DNA from: an uncultured Desulfobacter sp.
GTDB lineage: Bacteria; Desulfobacterota; Desulfobacteria; Desulfobacterales; Desulfobacteraceae
Reading direction: 5' to 3'
Length of the DNA: 64,000 nt
Assembly (NCBI RefSeq): GCF_963666675.1
Contig: NZ_OY762929.1
Span: 2,418,001 to 2,482,000, forward strand
Below the pieces are notes generated by a model. That model saw only the letters and a program-made list of their open reading frames with translations, made no database searches and had not been told where the DNA came from. The position numbers and the translations under genes are program-made. Numbering within the stretch: the first letter of the stretch is position 1; each line of letters begins with the position of its first letter. Of this stretch, positions 26,496 to 36,020 are shown piece after piece.

Positions 26496-29400
26496 ATGCT
26501 CAATCTGATCAAAAGCAACCGCATGGAAAATCTCGCCCAGGCCCTTTGTGCGGTCATTGGTGAGCGGTCGGACAACCCCATGGCCGCCGAATTCATCGGT
26601 ATTCAGTCCAGGGGCATGAAACAATGGCTTTCCCAGGTGATCGCCCGGCATTTTGGCGTTTGCGCCAATATGCGGTTCATGTTTCCCCGGCAGATGCTGG
26701 AATATATCCAGGAGATCAGCTGTGAAGCGCAGATAACAGCTTTTTCCGAAGCGGGTCTGTTGAACCGGGAGATGATGACCTGGGCCGTTCTGGATGCACT
26801 GATGCGCAAAGAAACGCATCCGGCCCGGGCCGACCAAATTGTTACAGGGCCTGAAACCTACCTTGAGCATGACGACACCGGCATCAAGGCCATGGCGTTG
26901 AGCCGCAGGATTGCAGGCGTTCTGGACGATTACCAGGTCTATCGTCCGGACATGCTGGCGGCGTGGGCCAGGGGGGAAACCCAGGCGTTTGAAGATCCCC
27001 ATGCCCTGTGGCAGGCTGATTTGTGGCGGGATTTAATCAAAAAAGGCGTCTCCATGCCCGACCAGATGCGCGAATGTGGGGCAGCCCTGGACGCCGGCAC
27101 CGTCAATACAACGGATTTACCCCGGCGCATATCCCTTTTCGGAATCTCTGCCATGCCGCCGTTTTTTCTAGAGCTTTTCAATGTTTTGGGGCGTCAAATT
27201 GATGTCTTTTTGTTTTTGCTCACGCCCACCTGGCAGTTCTTTTTTGATCTGCCGTCGCCCCGGCAGCAGGAACGTCAGGCGTTGGAAAACAAGGCCGTGT
27301 CCGAACTGCCCGAAGAGGGCAATCCCCTGTTGGGCGCCCTGGGCCAGGGCAGCCGGGAGATCCAGGGGCTTTTGGAAAATTTTGATTATGACGAGCCCAT
27401 TGGCGATCTGTTTGTGGACCCCCTTGAAACGGATTTTTCCGACCCGGCCGCCGGTGACATGCTCAGGGTGATCCAGTCCGATATTCTGAATCTTGTCCGG
27501 CGGGGCAAGGGCAGGGCCGATGAACCCCTGGCCGTATCTGTTGAGGACAGTTCCCTGGCCGTTCACGCCTGTCATTCGCCCATGCGCGAAGCCCAGGTGC
27601 TCAAAGATCTCCTCCTGGATGAATTCAACCGTGACTCCGGGTTTTGCCCCCATGATGTGGTGGTGATGATGCCCGATATTGAGGCCTATGCCCCCTTCCT
27701 GGAGGCGGTGTTCTCCCAGGACCCGGCACTGCCCTTTACGGTGTCCGACCGCCGCCGTCGTTCGGAATCGTTTACCCTTTCAGCCTTTTTAAATATTCTG
27801 GACATGAAAGAGGGTCGTCTCGAAAAGTCCAGGATCATGGGGCTTTTATCTTCGCCTGTGATTGCCGATAAATTCGGCCTGACCCTGGGAGATCAGGAGC
27901 TTGTCTCCGCCCTCTTTGATCAGGCCGGGATCTTGTGGGGCAAAGACGGTGCCCACCGCCAAAAGATTCTGGGCCGCCACTATGAACATAACTCCTGGAT
28001 CTTTGGCCTGAACCGGCTCATGGCAGGGTTTGCCCTGCCCGAAGCAAGCACTGCCATTGTCAATGATGTGCTCCCCTGTGACGGGTTTGAAGGGCTTGAA
28101 GGTGAAATTTTAGGAAAATGCACCCATTTTATCCACTCGTTGTTCAAGGCGTTGGACCTGATGGATCTTCCTGGTACGGTCCAGGAATGGACCACCCGGT
28201 TCCGGACCATTATTTCGGATATGCTGGCCAAGGATCTCGGCAATGACGGCGATATGGCGGTGCTGCTCAATGCGTTGGATGATATGGAAAAACAGGCCGG
28301 GCAGGCCGGATTTGACGGCCGGATCTCTTTTCCTGCCGTTCGCCAGGCCCTGACCGCCAAGCTTGATGTGCATATTTCCCAGGGTAGTTTTATCTCCGGG
28401 GGGATCACCTTTTGTAACCTGATGCCCATGCGCAGCATTCCGTTCAAGATCGTCTGCCTGATGGGCATGGATGCCCAGAGTTTTCCCAGAACCGGCAGTG
28501 CTCCCGGATTCGATTTGATTCGCCAGAACCCCAGACTCGGGGACAAACAGGACCGCCAGGAGGATTGTGAGCTATTTCTGGAAGCGTTGCTGTGTGCACG
28601 GCTCAGGCTTATCATTACCTATACCGGCATGCGCATCAGTGACAATTCGCCGGTGCCTGTTGCCTCGCCTGTGGCGGAACTGATTGACACCGTTGAAAAC
28701 AGTTTTGTTTTTCCCGGGCGTTTCCAATGGCAGTTTACCCACCCGCTCCACCCGTTCAGTCCCGTCTATTTTTCAGAGGTCTGTGGTGCCGGATTTTTTT
28801 CCTATTCCAAGTCCCATTGCCGGATTTGCACCAGCCAAAATGACCTGAATAACGGGAACGACATATCTGATGTACGCTTCATGGAGCCGGACGGTGACAA
28901 TATCCCAACACAACAAGCGCCTGACGATATCCCTGTGGTAACACCGGCAGATCTCGTTTCGTTTTTCAGGCATCCTGTCAAATACTATGTGACCGGAACC
29001 CTGGGTGTGATCTATCCGGAGCCCGGAGAGGTGCCCGATGAACGAGAACCGTTCAGGCTGTCCGGGCTCTCCCTTTACCAGCTGGGTTCCCTGGCCGTGG
29101 AAAACCATGACAATTGTGAGCTTTATCCTGTGGTGAAAGCCCAGGGCCGATTGCCGTTTGGGAAAAAAGGGGAACAGGAGTGGGCCCGGATCAATGGCCT
29201 GGCAAATCCTGTGAAGCATATGGCCCAGGATGAAATACCCACCGAAGCACCACGCTCACTGGAATTGCATATACAGACGGATAGGGTTGCTGTCACAGGC
29301 CGGGTGGCCGATGTGTATGCGCATGGCCGGGTCGTAGCAGGCTTTGGCAGACTGACCCCCGCCCGGATGTTGACCCAGTGGATTATGCACCTGGCGTATT

Positions 29401-29840
29401 CGTGTGCTACAGAATTTTCCGGCACCACCGTGATGGTGGGCCAGGACCCCAAGTACCGCAAGCCCTGTGTGAAGTTTGAATTCAGTGCGGTAGACGACAA
29501 ATCACGGGCCCAGGCACTGCTCGTGGATCTGGCTGGACATTACCTGGATGGAACGACAAGGGTGTTTCCTTTTTTTACGGATCTTTGTTATGCGCTGGTT
29601 TCGGATCTCTCCTCCCGGAATTATGATCTGTCACCGCCGTCCCTGGCCAGGGCCTTAAATAAATGTACCGGTTTGTGGCACAACAGCTTTAGTTCAACCG
29701 GGGAGCGTTTTAACCGCTACACAAGGCTTGTTTTTGGCCAGGAGAACCCCTTTGCCGATCCCGAGGCCCTTGAACATTCCGGGGTGCTGGATGCAGGCCT
29801 TGCCGTTTATACGCCCATGCTGGAGCATTTAATATTATGA
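26496..29840 (+). CDS. recC: Exodeoxyribonuclease V subunit RecC
   Basis: 1114 aa. The inactivated-helicase/nuclease scaffold subunit of RecBCD, which holds the DNA fork and recognises Chi. The N-terminal IQSRGMKQWLSQVIARHFGVCANMRF and FPRQMLEYI region, FGISAMPPFFLELFNVL and the VHACHSPMREAQVLKDLLL block are typical RecC features. It overlaps recB by four bases (ATGA at 29837-29840), indicating translational coupling. recD is not adjacent. Confidence 0.93.
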   Translation: MLNLIKSNRMENLAQALCAVIGERSDNPMAAEFIGIQSRGMKQWLSQVIARHFGVCANMRFMFPRQMLEYIQEISCEAQITAFSEAGLLNREMMTWAVLDALMRKETHPARADQIVTGPETYLEHDDTGIKAMALSRRIAGVLDDYQVYRPDMLAAWARGETQAFEDPHALWQADLWRDLIKKGVSMPDQMRECGAALDAGTVNTTDLPRRISLFGISAMPPFFLELFNVLGRQIDVFLFLLTPTWQFFFDLPSPRQQERQALENKAVSELPEEGNPLLGALGQGSREIQGLLENFDYDEPIGDLFVDPLETDFSDPAAGDMLRVIQSDILNLVRRGKGRADEPLAVSVEDSSLAVHACHSPMREAQVLKDLLLDEFNRDSGFCPHDVVVMMPDIEAYAPFLEAVFSQDPALPFTVSDRRRRSESFTLSAFLNILDMKEGRLEKSRIMGLLSSPVIADKFGLTLGDQELVSALFDQAGILWGKDGAHRQKILGRHYEHNSWIFGLNRLMAGFALPEASTAIVNDVLPCDGFEGLEGEILGKCTHFIHSLFKALDLMDLPGTVQEWTTRFRTIISDMLAKDLGNDGDMAVLLNALDDMEKQAGQAGFDGRISFPAVRQALTAKLDVHISQGSFISGGITFCNLMPMRSIPFKIVCLMGMDAQSFPRTGSAPGFDLIRQNPRLGDKQDRQEDCELFLEALLCARLRLIITYTGMRISDNSPVPVASPVAELIDTVENSFVFPGRFQWQFTHPLHPFSPVYFSEVCGAGFFSYSKSHCRICTSQNDLNNGNDISDVRFMEPDGDNIPTQQAPDDIPVVTPADLVSFFRHPVKYYVTGTLGVIYPEPGEVPDEREPFRLSGLSLYQLGSLAVENHDNCELYPVVKAQGRLPFGKKGEQEWARINGLANPVKHMAQDEIPTEAPRSLELHIQTDRVAVTGRVADVYAHGRVVAGFGRLTPARMLTQWIMHLAYSCATEFSGTTVMVGQDPKYRKPCVKFEFSAVDDKSRAQALLVDLAGHYLDGTTRVFPFFTDLCYALVSDLSSRNYDLSPPSLARALNKCTGLWHNSFSSTGERFNRYTRLVFGQENPFADPEALEHSGVLDAGLAVYTPMLEHLIL

Positions 29841-32800
29841 CCCCACCTGCCGCACCGTTGTCCCTTGATCCCTTTGCCCTCGATCTTGAAAAGATCAGCT
29901 TAATCGAAGCCAGTGCGGGCACCGGAAAGACATACACCATTACCACTCTGTTTGTCCGGCTGGTGGCCATGGGGTATCAGGTGGAATCGATCCTGGTGGT
30001 GACATTTACGGAAGCTGCGGCCGCAGAGTTGAAACTGCGAATCCGCAAACGCCTGGTCCACTGTCTGACGGTGTTATCCGGCCAGGAAAACGAGATATAC
30101 ACGCCCGATGATCTCACCGATTATCTGGGAAAACAAGCGGATGCGGACAAGATCCGTCAGTTGCTTCGCCTGGCCGTGACCTGTTTTGACCAGGCCGCCA
30201 TCATGACCATCCATTCGTTTTGCTTTTCCGTGCTCCGGGAGAATGCCTTTGAGAGCAACGCCCATTTTGACATCGAACTGATGGCAGACAACCGGGGGTT
30301 TGTTGACCAGGTGGTCCGGGACTTTTTTTCGGGCCGCATCAATCATCTGGATGCATTGTTTTTATCTTTTCTGGACCAGAACAATGTGACCCCGGATACT
30401 TTGGGAAAAGGCCTTGTCCAGGCTGTGGCCCGGCCCGAAATCCGGGTGGTGCCCCAGCCGCATTCGTTCCAAGAAGATCGGATCCAGGAGATCTGTGATG
30501 ATTATAAAGAGACCGTCAACGACGCCGCTAGGATTTTGAACCGGGACCTGGAAAATATCCGGGACCTGATCCAGGGCAGTTCAGGGATTGATAAGCGAAG
30601 TTACAATAAAAAGAACCTGGGCAACTGGCTGACGGCCTGCCAAGCCCAGCTAGAAAAAAATTCCGGTGCGGATCTGCTGTTCGAAATGACCGAAAAGGGT
30701 GATGCCCTGTACAAGTTTACCCGGACCCGGCTGTCGGAAAAGACAAAGGCGGGCCAACCCCCGCCGTCCCATGATTTTTTTGAGGTTTGCGAACGTCTGC
30801 TTGACCTGTCCCAGGCCATGACGGAAATGCTGATTGCATTACGCTACCTGTTTCTTGATGATTATGCCGAAGCCCTGGCCGTCATGAAGCAAGGGCAGGG
30901 CGCCTGTTTTTTTGATGACCTGATCAATGATCTTGCAGCGGCTTTGGAGGGTCCAGGTGGCCATCGTTTGAAAGCAGCCGTAAAAAAAAGATTTCATGCC
31001 TGCCTCATTGATGAATTCCAGGACACGGACCCGGGCCAGTACAAAATTTTTTCCATTTTGTTTTCTGAACCCAACACACCGTTTTTTATGATCGGCGATC
31101 CCAAGCAGGCCATCTACGGGTTCAGGGGCGGGGATATTTTTACCTATATGACGGCCTCAAAGGCCTGTGATCAAAGCTTTACCCTGACAAAAAATTATCG
31201 CTCCGCCCCGGCCGTGGTCCAGGCCGTGAACACTATTTTTTCATCAACAGCCAATCCCTTCGGGTATGAACTCATTCCGTTTCTGCCTGTGGGAACGCCG
31301 GACACAGCGGTGGACCGGTTGGTGTGCAAGGGTGTTTCTGTGCCGCCTGCCACCGTTCTGGTTGTGGAGACCCAAGATGTGCCCGGAAATAAGAACGGGG
31401 TGATCAATAAAACCGACGCCCGCAATCTCATTTTGGACATCCTTGCCAAGGATATGCTTGCCATCTTAAATAATCCCGATCTCTGTCTGTTGGACAAAGA
31501 CGGGTCAAGCCCCATCACACCGGGGGATATGGCGGTGCTGGTGCGCACCAATTCCCAGGCTGAAGCCGTGCAGCAGGCCCTGGTGAAACGCGGTATTCCC
31601 TGCTTTTTATCCAAGACCGGGTCGGTGTTCGATTCCCCCCAGGCCCGGGAGCTTTATGATATTCTTTGTGCCGTGGACCGCCCCGGAGACATGGGCCTGA
31701 TCAAGGCGGCGCTGGTTTCGTCGGTTTACCAGGCCGATGAAGGTTTTTTGAAACGCATGAATACAGACGATACCCTGGCCGGCGTCTGGCAGGAGCGATT
31801 TACAGGGTACAGGCGGATCTGGGACGATAAAGGGTTTGTTCCCATGATCACCGCCCTGTTGTACCAGGAAGATGCCTTGCCCTGCCCGTGTGCCCATATG
31901 GACGAACGGGGATTGACCAATGTGTTTCATTTAAAAGAACTTTTGGCCCAGGCCGCCATGAATTTTGGTAAACAGACCCCGTCCAAGATTGCCCTTCTCA
32001 TTGAATGGCTTCGAAAACAATTGTTTGAACAGACCCGTCAGGCCACCGCCGATGAGCTGCGCCTGGAAAGCGATGCCCGGGCCGTGGCCATTGTAACCAT
32101 CCACAAAAGCAAGGGGCTTGAATATCCCATGGTGTTTCTGCCGTTTTTGTGGCATGCGGGCGCGGTGAAGGATAGCGGTTCACCGGTTTTATTCCATGAT
32201 CCCCTGGACAATCATGCCCTGGTGCTGGATCTTGGTTCGGCGGACCGGGATCGGGCCGTGCAGCTGAACCAGCAAGAAGCTGCGGCGGAAGATATGCGTC
32301 TGCTCTACGTGGCCCTGACCCGGGCGTCGGCCGGTATAAGGATTTACTGGGGCAATTTTGCAGGCGTTGAAGGCTCGGCCCAGGGAAGGCTTTTGCACCC
32401 CGGTGCTTCAGGCAAGGCGCTGCCCCTGTTTGCCGATCTTGAAAAATTGGCCGGGAATTCAGACCAGAGTATTGATGTTGTCAAGCTGGCCCCCGATGAC
32501 CTGACCGAAGGCATTTTTGATAGTCAAACGGCTGGAGAGGCCGAGTTTTCTCCAAAAACCATGACCCGGAGGATCACCCCGGCATGGCGGGTATCAAGCT
32601 ATTCGGCCCTTGCTGCCGGGCAAAGTTATGATCCGGTTCAGGACGGGCAAAAGGAGCGTCAGGAGCCCAAACCCGATCTTGTGTTGCGCGATGCCGCCCC
32701 TGACATGGATATGGTGCCCTTGTCCAGCTTTCCCAAAGGACCCGGCGCAGGCGATTTTTTCCACAAGGTGTTTGAAGAGATTGATTTTTGTGACCCTGCC

Positions 32801-33445
32801 ACCATTGAACCCTGTGTTGTCAATAACCTTGACCGGTTCGGCTTTGCCATGCCCAAGGCGGTTCCCGATATCTGCACTGCGTTTCAAGGTATTTTAGCTG
32901 CCCCCCTTGATGCGGGGCAAGGCCCTGCATTCTCCCTGGATCAGATTACTCCGCCCCAGCGGCTGGTGGAGATGGAGTTTAATATCACCCTGGACCGGTT
33001 TAATCCGGCAGCCCTTGGCCGTCTGTTTGAAACCATTGAAAAGCAAGACAACATCGCCGGTTACGGTAACAGGATTTCAACGATGCGGGGGGCGGGGTTC
33101 CAAGGGTTTTTAAAGGGATTTATCGACCTTGTGGTATGTCATGAAAACCAATGGTTCATCCTGGATTACAAGTCCAATTACCTTGGCCCCTGTTTCAGTG
33201 ATTATAATCAAAAAAACATAACAGGGGCCATGATCAGCCACGATTATATCCTGCAATATACCCTTTATCTTGCCGCCCTGGACAGGTATTTACAGTTGCG
33301 CATGACGGATTATAGTTATGCAGACCATTTTGGCGGCGTTTTTTACCTGTTTATCCGGGGGATGGCCGAAAACAAAGAGACCGGGGTCTATTTTCACAGA
33401 CCCGGCAATGAATTTGTAGAACAATTGAGAACAATTTTATCCTAA
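29837..33445 (+). CDS. recB: Exodeoxyribonuclease V subunit RecB (helicase-nuclease)
   Basis: 1202 aa. A 3'-5' SF1 helicase with a C-terminal nuclease. Walker A is IEASAGTGKTYTITTL at the N-terminus, Walker B is LIDEFQDTDPGQY, and FMIGDPKQAIYGFRGGDIFTY and TIHKSKGLEYPMVFLP are later helicase motifs. The RecB nuclease motif FILDYKSNYLG near residue 1105 carries the catalytic Asp and Lys, so the nuclease appears intact. With RecC it processes double-strand breaks. No RecD gene follows; recD may be elsewhere, or the enzyme could work as a RecBC pair. Confidence 0.95.
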   Translation: MTPPAAPLSLDPFALDLEKISLIEASAGTGKTYTITTLFVRLVAMGYQVESILVVTFTEAAAAELKLRIRKRLVHCLTVLSGQENEIYTPDDLTDYLGKQADADKIRQLLRLAVTCFDQAAIMTIHSFCFSVLRENAFESNAHFDIELMADNRGFVDQVVRDFFSGRINHLDALFLSFLDQNNVTPDTLGKGLVQAVARPEIRVVPQPHSFQEDRIQEICDDYKETVNDAARILNRDLENIRDLIQGSSGIDKRSYNKKNLGNWLTACQAQLEKNSGADLLFEMTEKGDALYKFTRTRLSEKTKAGQPPPSHDFFEVCERLLDLSQAMTEMLIALRYLFLDDYAEALAVMKQGQGACFFDDLINDLAAALEGPGGHRLKAAVKKRFHACLIDEFQDTDPGQYKIFSILFSEPNTPFFMIGDPKQAIYGFRGGDIFTYMTASKACDQSFTLTKNYRSAPAVVQAVNTIFSSTANPFGYELIPFLPVGTPDTAVDRLVCKGVSVPPATVLVVETQDVPGNKNGVINKTDARNLILDILAKDMLAILNNPDLCLLDKDGSSPITPGDMAVLVRTNSQAEAVQQALVKRGIPCFLSKTGSVFDSPQARELYDILCAVDRPGDMGLIKAALVSSVYQADEGFLKRMNTDDTLAGVWQERFTGYRRIWDDKGFVPMITALLYQEDALPCPCAHMDERGLTNVFHLKELLAQAAMNFGKQTPSKIALLIEWLRKQLFEQTRQATADELRLESDARAVAIVTIHKSKGLEYPMVFLPFLWHAGAVKDSGSPVLFHDPLDNHALVLDLGSADRDRAVQLNQQEAAAEDMRLLYVALTRASAGIRIYWGNFAGVEGSAQGRLLHPGASGKALPLFADLEKLAGNSDQSIDVVKLAPDDLTEGIFDSQTAGEAEFSPKTMTRRITPAWRVSSYSALAAGQSYDPVQDGQKERQEPKPDLVLRDAAPDMDMVPLSSFPKGPGAGDFFHKVFEEIDFCDPATIEPCVVNNLDRFGFAMPKAVPDICTAFQGILAAPLDAGQGPAFSLDQITPPQRLVEMEFNITLDRFNPAALGRLFETIEKQDNIAGYGNRISTMRGAGFQGFLKGFIDLVVCHENQWFILDYKSNYLGPCFSDYNQKNITGAMISHDYILQYTLYLAALDRYLQLRMTDYSYADHFGGVFYLFIRGMAENKETGVYFHRPGNEFVEQLRTILS

Positions 33446-33460
33446 CTATTTGGGGGAACA

Positions 33461-33847
33461 ATGACCTTTTTGTTGAATCTGCTCTGGTTTATACTTGGCG
33501 GGGGATGGGCTGCCGGCCTTTTATGGATATTCACCGGATGCATCCTGATGCTTACTGTTGTGGGCATTCCCTTTGGCTGGGCCGCGTTCAGAATTGCAGG
33601 TTTTGCCGCTTTTCCCTACGGCAAAACCCTTGTGGATGCAAGAGCCGTGGGCGAAGAGGTGATCACCGGTACGACCCTGGCAAACATTTTGTGGATTGTC
33701 TTTGCTGGCATCTGGCTGGCCATTTCACACATTGCTGCCGGCATTTCCCTTTGTCTGACCATCATTGGCATTCCCTTCGGGTTCGCACATTTCCGACTGG
33801 CCGCCGTATGCTTTGCCCCATTAGGGAGACGTACGGTTTTAATTTGA
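33461..33847 (+). CDS. YccF-type membrane protein
   Basis: 128 aa with two pairs of hydrophobic helices. Two internal repeats, each containing VGIPFG or IGIPFG with a following FR(I/L)A pattern (VGIPFGWAAFRIAGFAAFPYGK and IIGIPFGFAHFRLAAVCFAP), are diagnostic of the YccF domain. Function is unknown; it is an inner-membrane protein. It sits 15 bases after recB with GGGGG upstream, so it is probably cotranscribed, although no functional tie to recombination is known. Confidence 0.88.
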   Translation: MTFLLNLLWFILGGGWAAGLLWIFTGCILMLTVVGIPFGWAAFRIAGFAAFPYGKTLVDARAVGEEVITGTTLANILWIVFAGIWLAISHIAAGISLCLTIIGIPFGFAHFRLAAVCFAPLGRRTVLI

Positions 33848-34038
33848 TACCTAAAGCCGCTGTTTTTAGTTTTTCTGCTGTTTTTCAATTGAATAGGCAA
33901 TTAAATAACCTTATTTTCACGTTCAGCACTCAAAGAGCGTATCATTTCTGCCATGGTCATTTGGGCCTGGAACAGGGCGGTTTCGGGGTCATCTGCCCGG
34001 GCCGCCCCTGCTCCCGTTATGTGAGATTGGAAAAGATC

Positions 34039-34602
34039 ATGTATTTTGAAGAAGAAACATTTGAACAAGTAGATTTTTCTAAAAACCGTCATAAAAAAGG
34101 GGCGTATGAGGATTGCATATTCTTAAACTGTGATTTTTCAACCTCGGACATCTCTGAATTTAATTTCATTGATTGTGAATTTAACGGATGCAATTTTAGT
34201 ATGGCTAAAATGAATCAAACCATATTTAATAATGGCAAATTCATGGACTGCAAGATGCTTGGTATGGCATTTGAAAGCTGTGATGATCTGTTATTATCCA
34301 TCAGTTTTTATAATTGCATTTTAAATCATTCTTCATTCGATGGCGTTAATTTGAAAAACACCACTTTTGAAAATTCAAAATTACATGATGTTGACTTTAC
34401 AAATGCAGATTTATACAAGTCTGTTTTTAACAACTGTGATTTACACAATGCGACATTTATCAATGCAAACCTTCAAGAATCAATTTTTAAGGCTTCGTAT
34501 AATTATGTTATTGATCCGGATGTAAATCGCATCCGAAAGGCGAGCTTTGATCTTCCTGGTGCATTAGGTTTATTAGCGAAGTACGATATAAAAATTATAT
34601 AA
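34039..34602 (+). CDS. Pentapeptide-repeat protein (Qnr/McbG-like)
   Basis: 188 aa made almost wholly of pentapeptide repeats in the A(D/N)LxX or (C/S/T)xF style, such as CDFSTSDISEFNF, VNLKNTTFENSKL, VDFTNADLYKSVF and ATFINANLQES. It ends IRKASFDLPGALGLLAKYDIKI, like Qnr/McbG proteins. Such right-handed beta-helices can mimic DNA and protect gyrase, but sequence alone does not show resistance activity. The open frame extends far upstream, overlapping YccF; ATG at 34039 is the sensible start because repeats begin right after it. The AT-rich composition contrasts with neighbouring recB and suggests recent acquisition. Confidence 0.85.
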   Translation: MYFEEETFEQVDFSKNRHKKGAYEDCIFLNCDFSTSDISEFNFIDCEFNGCNFSMAKMNQTIFNNGKFMDCKMLGMAFESCDDLLLSISFYNCILNHSSFDGVNLKNTTFENSKLHDVDFTNADLYKSVFNNCDLHNATFINANLQESIFKASYNYVIDPDVNRIRKASFDLPGALGLLAKYDIKII

Positions 34603-35195
34603 ATGGCCCCATTGCCAGTGGTAATAAACGCGTTAAAGAGCAATACTACATGGGTTACAATGTACGAAAATTTGCCGGATATAGAAATGTATTGGGCCTA
34701 ATGCCTCCATTGGTGCTTTTTTTATATCTTCACTTAAGTTCCACCATGGCATCTTGCTTTGAAATATACTTTAACGATGCCTTCTCCGAAAAATATTACA
34801 TTGATAGCCCAAAAGTTTTTCTTTTGTACAAAATCATAAATTGGTGGTACGACTGCCAACCCGGAAAGAGAATCAATGTGTTTCCATAAGCGCTGTTCAT
34901 AAGCGTACAGGTAACATTTTCGAATTTTACCGCTTAACCTGCCCGACGCCTACCCGGCAGATGAACCCAAAATTTCAAAAAAATAGTATCCCCCCCGATA
35001 ACCCCGTTGGGAATTGATGAAAAAAGGTTTCATGCCCCTGCTTTTTTTAGTATGTTGGGCCACCAAGTACTGTATTATCATTTCATCTATCCAGGAAGGA
35101 TTAAGATAGGTGCGTGACTAAAATTTATATACTAATTAATGGTTTACATTTAAAAATGAAATATAAAAATATATAAAATCAGGAGAAAATACATC
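34603..35195. other. Intergenic region without a supported gene
   Basis: Nearly 600 bases. A 79-codon open frame at 34650-34889 has no recognisable domain or clear ribosome-binding site, and I do not call it. AT-rich DNA before 35196 probably holds the promoter for the Hsp70 module. Confidence 0.5.
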
Positions 35196-35990
35196 GTGAA
35201 CGCAACAAAGGCATATGCATCTAAATCATTTACTGTTGTTGTACTGTTTATGCTGGTCATCAGTGCCGGGGTCAGTGCTGCAATTTTTTTCGGGCTGAAA
35301 AAACTGGCGCTCATCTTTGCCCCGGGGTCTGAGGTCATTATTACCATTCCAGGTGTTAATCAGACATTTACCATTCAAAATCTGGCCGATCTGGCGAACC
35401 TTTTTGAAACGGCCGTAACCCAGTATATTGCCTACATAAGTATATTCGCAGTCCTTGTTTTTTTTGTTTTGGGTCTTATTCTTTGGTTCCTTTTGAAATC
35501 AAGTGCAGGGGCCGTGTTTAAAGACCTTGATGCCAGGCCTGTCGGTAAAAAAGATGGTGACGGCCCAAAGAAAAAGGATTTTGTGGAAAAAAAATTGGAA
35601 CAGGAACGTCAAAAAAGACTTTTTCTGCATTTCATCTCTGTACTTCAAAGGGAAGGGCGCCTGCTCGATTTTTTTGCCGAAGAGTTGTCTGTGTATGATG
35701 ACGATCAGATTGGCGCGGCCGTAAGAAGCATTCAGGAAGACTGTAAGAAAAGTGTTGATAAGTATCTGGCTTTGGGGCCGGTCATTGATAAAGAAGAAGG
35801 GGATACCGTTGAGGTTGAACCCGGCTTTGATCCCAATGCCATCACACTTACGGGCAATGTGTCCGGTGAGCCGCCCTTTACAGGGGTGTTAAGGCATCGG
35901 GGCTGGAAGGCTTCAAAAAATGAGGTGCCTAAACTGTCGGATGTGCAGGATGCCTCCATTGTTGCCCCTGCAGAAGTTGAAGTTGAATAG
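35196..35990 (+). CDS. DUF2760 membrane protein of the Hsp70 module
   Basis: 264 aa starting at GTG, with AGGAGAA 8 bases upstream. Two N-terminal membrane helices (about 10-35 and 75-100) flank an extracytoplasmic segment. A basic Lys-rich linker and a soluble cytoplasmic domain (RLFLHFISVLQREGRLLDFFAEELSVYDDDQIGAAVRSI) follow and match DUF2760. It precedes two Hsp70-like genes by 30 bases, an arrangement I recognise from other proteobacteria. It may anchor or recruit those chaperones to the membrane. That role is inference. Confidence 0.8.
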   Translation: MNATKAYASKSFTVVVLFMLVISAGVSAAIFFGLKKLALIFAPGSEVIITIPGVNQTFTIQNLADLANLFETAVTQYIAYISIFAVLVFFVLGLILWFLLKSSAGAVFKDLDARPVGKKDGDGPKKKDFVEKKLEQERQKRLFLHFISVLQREGRLLDFFAEELSVYDDDQIGAAVRSIQEDCKKSVDKYLALGPVIDKEEGDTVEVEPGFDPNAITLTGNVSGEPPFTGVLRHRGWKASKNEVPKLSDVQDASIVAPAEVEVE

Positions 35991-36020
35991 AAAATTTATA
36001 TATATTTGTAGGAGTGTGCC

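Noticed and set aside
33505..34602. 365-aa protein starting inside the YccF gene
   Set aside because: The first 178 codons are the out-of-frame shadow of YccF; pentapeptide repeats start right at 34039.
34650..34889. 79-codon open frame after the pentapeptide gene
   Set aside because: No family similarity or ribosome-binding site seen; not supportable.
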